64,000 bases of DNA from Nitrospinae bacterium bin107 (lineage in GTDB: Bacteria > UBA8248): contig MPNJ01000003.1 of the NCBI GenBank assembly GCA_002238965.1, positions 248,001 through 312,000 of the forward strand, given 5' to 3'. The notes under the pieces were generated by a model. That model worked only from the letters and a program-made list of their open reading frames with translations, ran no database searches and was not told the DNA's origin. Made by a program: the position numbers and the translations under genes. Shown piece after piece: positions 63,174 to 64,000 of the stretch (the first letter of the stretch is position 1; each line of letters opens with the position of its first letter).

Positions 63174-63941
63174 ATGAGCCTGGTCAATTACGAAGTGAAG
63201 GATAAAATCGCCACAATCACCCTGAATCGGCCCGAGAAGCTCAATGCCTACACCGAGGAGATGGTGGACGAGATGTACGAAGCCTGCCAGAGATTCGCCA
63301 AGGACGACGACGCCTGGACGGCCATCGTCACAGGCGCAGGCGATCGCGCGTTCTGCGCAGGACACGACCTCACCCTGGTCGTGGAAAGCGAAGGACAATA
63401 CAAGGATCACGACTCTCCCACAGTGTGGTACGGAGAATTCGAGATATACAAACCCATGATCGCCGCGGTGAACGGCTACGCCTTCGGCGGGGGGTGTTCC
63501 CTGGCGCTCTCGTGCGACATCCGGATCGCGTCCGAGAACGCAGTGTTCGGCTACCCGCAGCCCAAGTACGGCGCGATGAGTCTGGGCGGCCACCAGCGGA
63601 TGCCCAAGACCATCCCGCCCGGCATCGCCATGGAATTCATGCTCACAGGGAGGCACATCCCGGCGGAAGAAGCCGCACGCTGGGGTATGGTGAACAAGGT
63701 GGTGCCCCAGGACGCCCTGATGGACGAGGCGCGCGCCATGGCCGCCCTCATCAACGAGAACGCGCCCTTATCCGTCCGGCACACGAAAGAGGCGGTGCTC
63801 AAGGGTCTGAGAACGCCCGACGTTCGCGAAGGAATCGCCATGGCGAAACTCATCAGCTATCGACTCCAGACCTCACATGACACGCAAGAGGGTCTCGCGG
63901 CCTTCATGGAGAAGAGAAAACCCGAATGGCAGGGCCGTTAG
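63174..63941 (+). CDS. enoyl-CoA hydratase/isomerase family protein
   Basis: 255 residues from the ATG at 63174, 7 bases after GGAGAAG. A crotonase-fold enzyme: GDRAFCAGHDLTLV and the oxyanion hole NGYAFGGGCSLALSCDIRIAS are present. The catalytic Glu position of true hydratases (usually a GxxE) is not clear, since YPQPKYGAMSLGG occurs there, so it may be an isomerase, hydrolase or carnitinyl-CoA-type enzyme. It is the last full gene; 63942-64000 holds nothing I can call. Confidence 0.88.
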   Translation: MSLVNYEVKDKIATITLNRPEKLNAYTEEMVDEMYEACQRFAKDDDAWTAIVTGAGDRAFCAGHDLTLVVESEGQYKDHDSPTVWYGEFEIYKPMIAAVNGYAFGGGCSLALSCDIRIASENAVFGYPQPKYGAMSLGGHQRMPKTIPPGIAMEFMLTGRHIPAEEAARWGMVNKVVPQDALMDEARAMAALINENAPLSVRHTKEAVLKGLRTPDVREGIAMAKLISYRLQTSHDTQEGLAAFMEKRKPEWQGR

Positions 63942-64000
63942 AATAAATTGCCTGTCCGTCTCTCCATTCACATTAGGTGTAATGCGCATATATCTTCATA

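Noticed and set aside
1-64000. tRNA, rRNA or riboswitch genes
   Set aside because: Scanning by eye I saw no GGTTCGAATCC-type T-arm with a matching cloverleaf, no rRNA core and no recognisable riboswitch core. A dedicated covariance-model scan could still find a weak one.

Overview
The window is GC-rich bacterial chromosome, cut at both ends only by a partial gene at the left edge. A Tat-exported sulfoxide reductase, a lipoprotein-anchored solute-binding protein, a membrane-anchored HtrA protease, a Rieske/cytochrome b6-type quinol oxidase and an octaheme cytochrome c point to a respiring Gram-negative bacterium. The gene mix (ETF, short-chain dehydrogenases, enoyl-CoA hydratase, several D-2-hydroxyacid dehydrogenases, EamA exporters) would fit a Desulfobacterota/Nitrospinota/Tectomicrobia-like lineage, but the sequence alone does not settle the phylum. 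TTG and GTG starts are frequent. I saw no rRNA, tRNA or CRISPR array.

Layout. 0-1.6 kb: partial hydrolase, SDR and flavin-reductase-like protein. 1.7-6.3 kb: a minus-strand copper/envelope-stress operon (tetR-htrA-copA-copZ) with a promoter/operator in front of tetR. 6.3-10.7 kb: a peptide-type ABC importer (two permeases and a binding lipoprotein, no ATPases) translationally coupled to a histone-deacetylase-like amidohydrolase. 10.7-18.6 kb: a tight four-gene plus-strand operon of two ATP-grasp-type ligases, a P-loop protein and a very large transporter/HEAT-repeat/cyclic-nucleotide-sensor fusion; this is the best candidate for an undescribed system. 18.7-21.8 kb: octaheme cytochrome c behind a near-consensus sigma70 promoter. 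21.8-25.6 kb: endonuclease V, bifunctional (p)ppGpp synthetase/hydrolase, and a four-cluster ferredoxin. 25.7-29.8 kb: two small membrane-anchored proteins, a vapBC-type toxin-antitoxin pair, and the Rieske/cytochrome b6/subunit IV operon ending in a 35-residue membrane peptide.

30-44 kb is an accessory, repeat-rich stretch: a nucleotidyltransferase antitoxin without its partner, a GIY-YIG gene between two copies of a 190-bp repeat, D-2-hydroxyacid dehydrogenase, isochorismatase-like hydrolase, D-Ala-D-Ala ligase, a YheT-like hydrolase, a split cyclopropane-fatty-acid synthase with a flavoprotein reductase between its halves, an AbiEi-like antitoxin with a truncated toxin, an AT-rich GIY-YIG-like gene, an XRE regulator paired with an unknown protein, and several families of palindromic repeats including a six-copy 21-bp tandem array. 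44-64 kb returns to metabolic genes: two EamA exporters, another D-2-hydroxyacid dehydrogenase, Mrp, ETF, an XRE/S24 repressor, a cyclase plus an LVIVD-repeat protein, two SDRs (one without its catalytic Tyr and Lys), phosphoglycerate kinase, a cystathionine beta-synthase/gamma-lyase pair, MsrP-type sulfoxide reductase, a malate/lactate-type dehydrogenase, an M24 peptidase and an enoyl-CoA hydratase.

Functional threads. Electrons from ETF and dehydrogenases would reach menaquinol, be oxidised by the Rieske/b6 complex and pass to c-type cytochromes such as the octaheme protein. Copper ATPase, HtrA and MsrP suit a periplasm exposed to metal or oxidative stress. The cystathionine genes provide reverse transsulfuration. 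The split CFA synthase and its reductase may make branched or otherwise modified membrane lipids.
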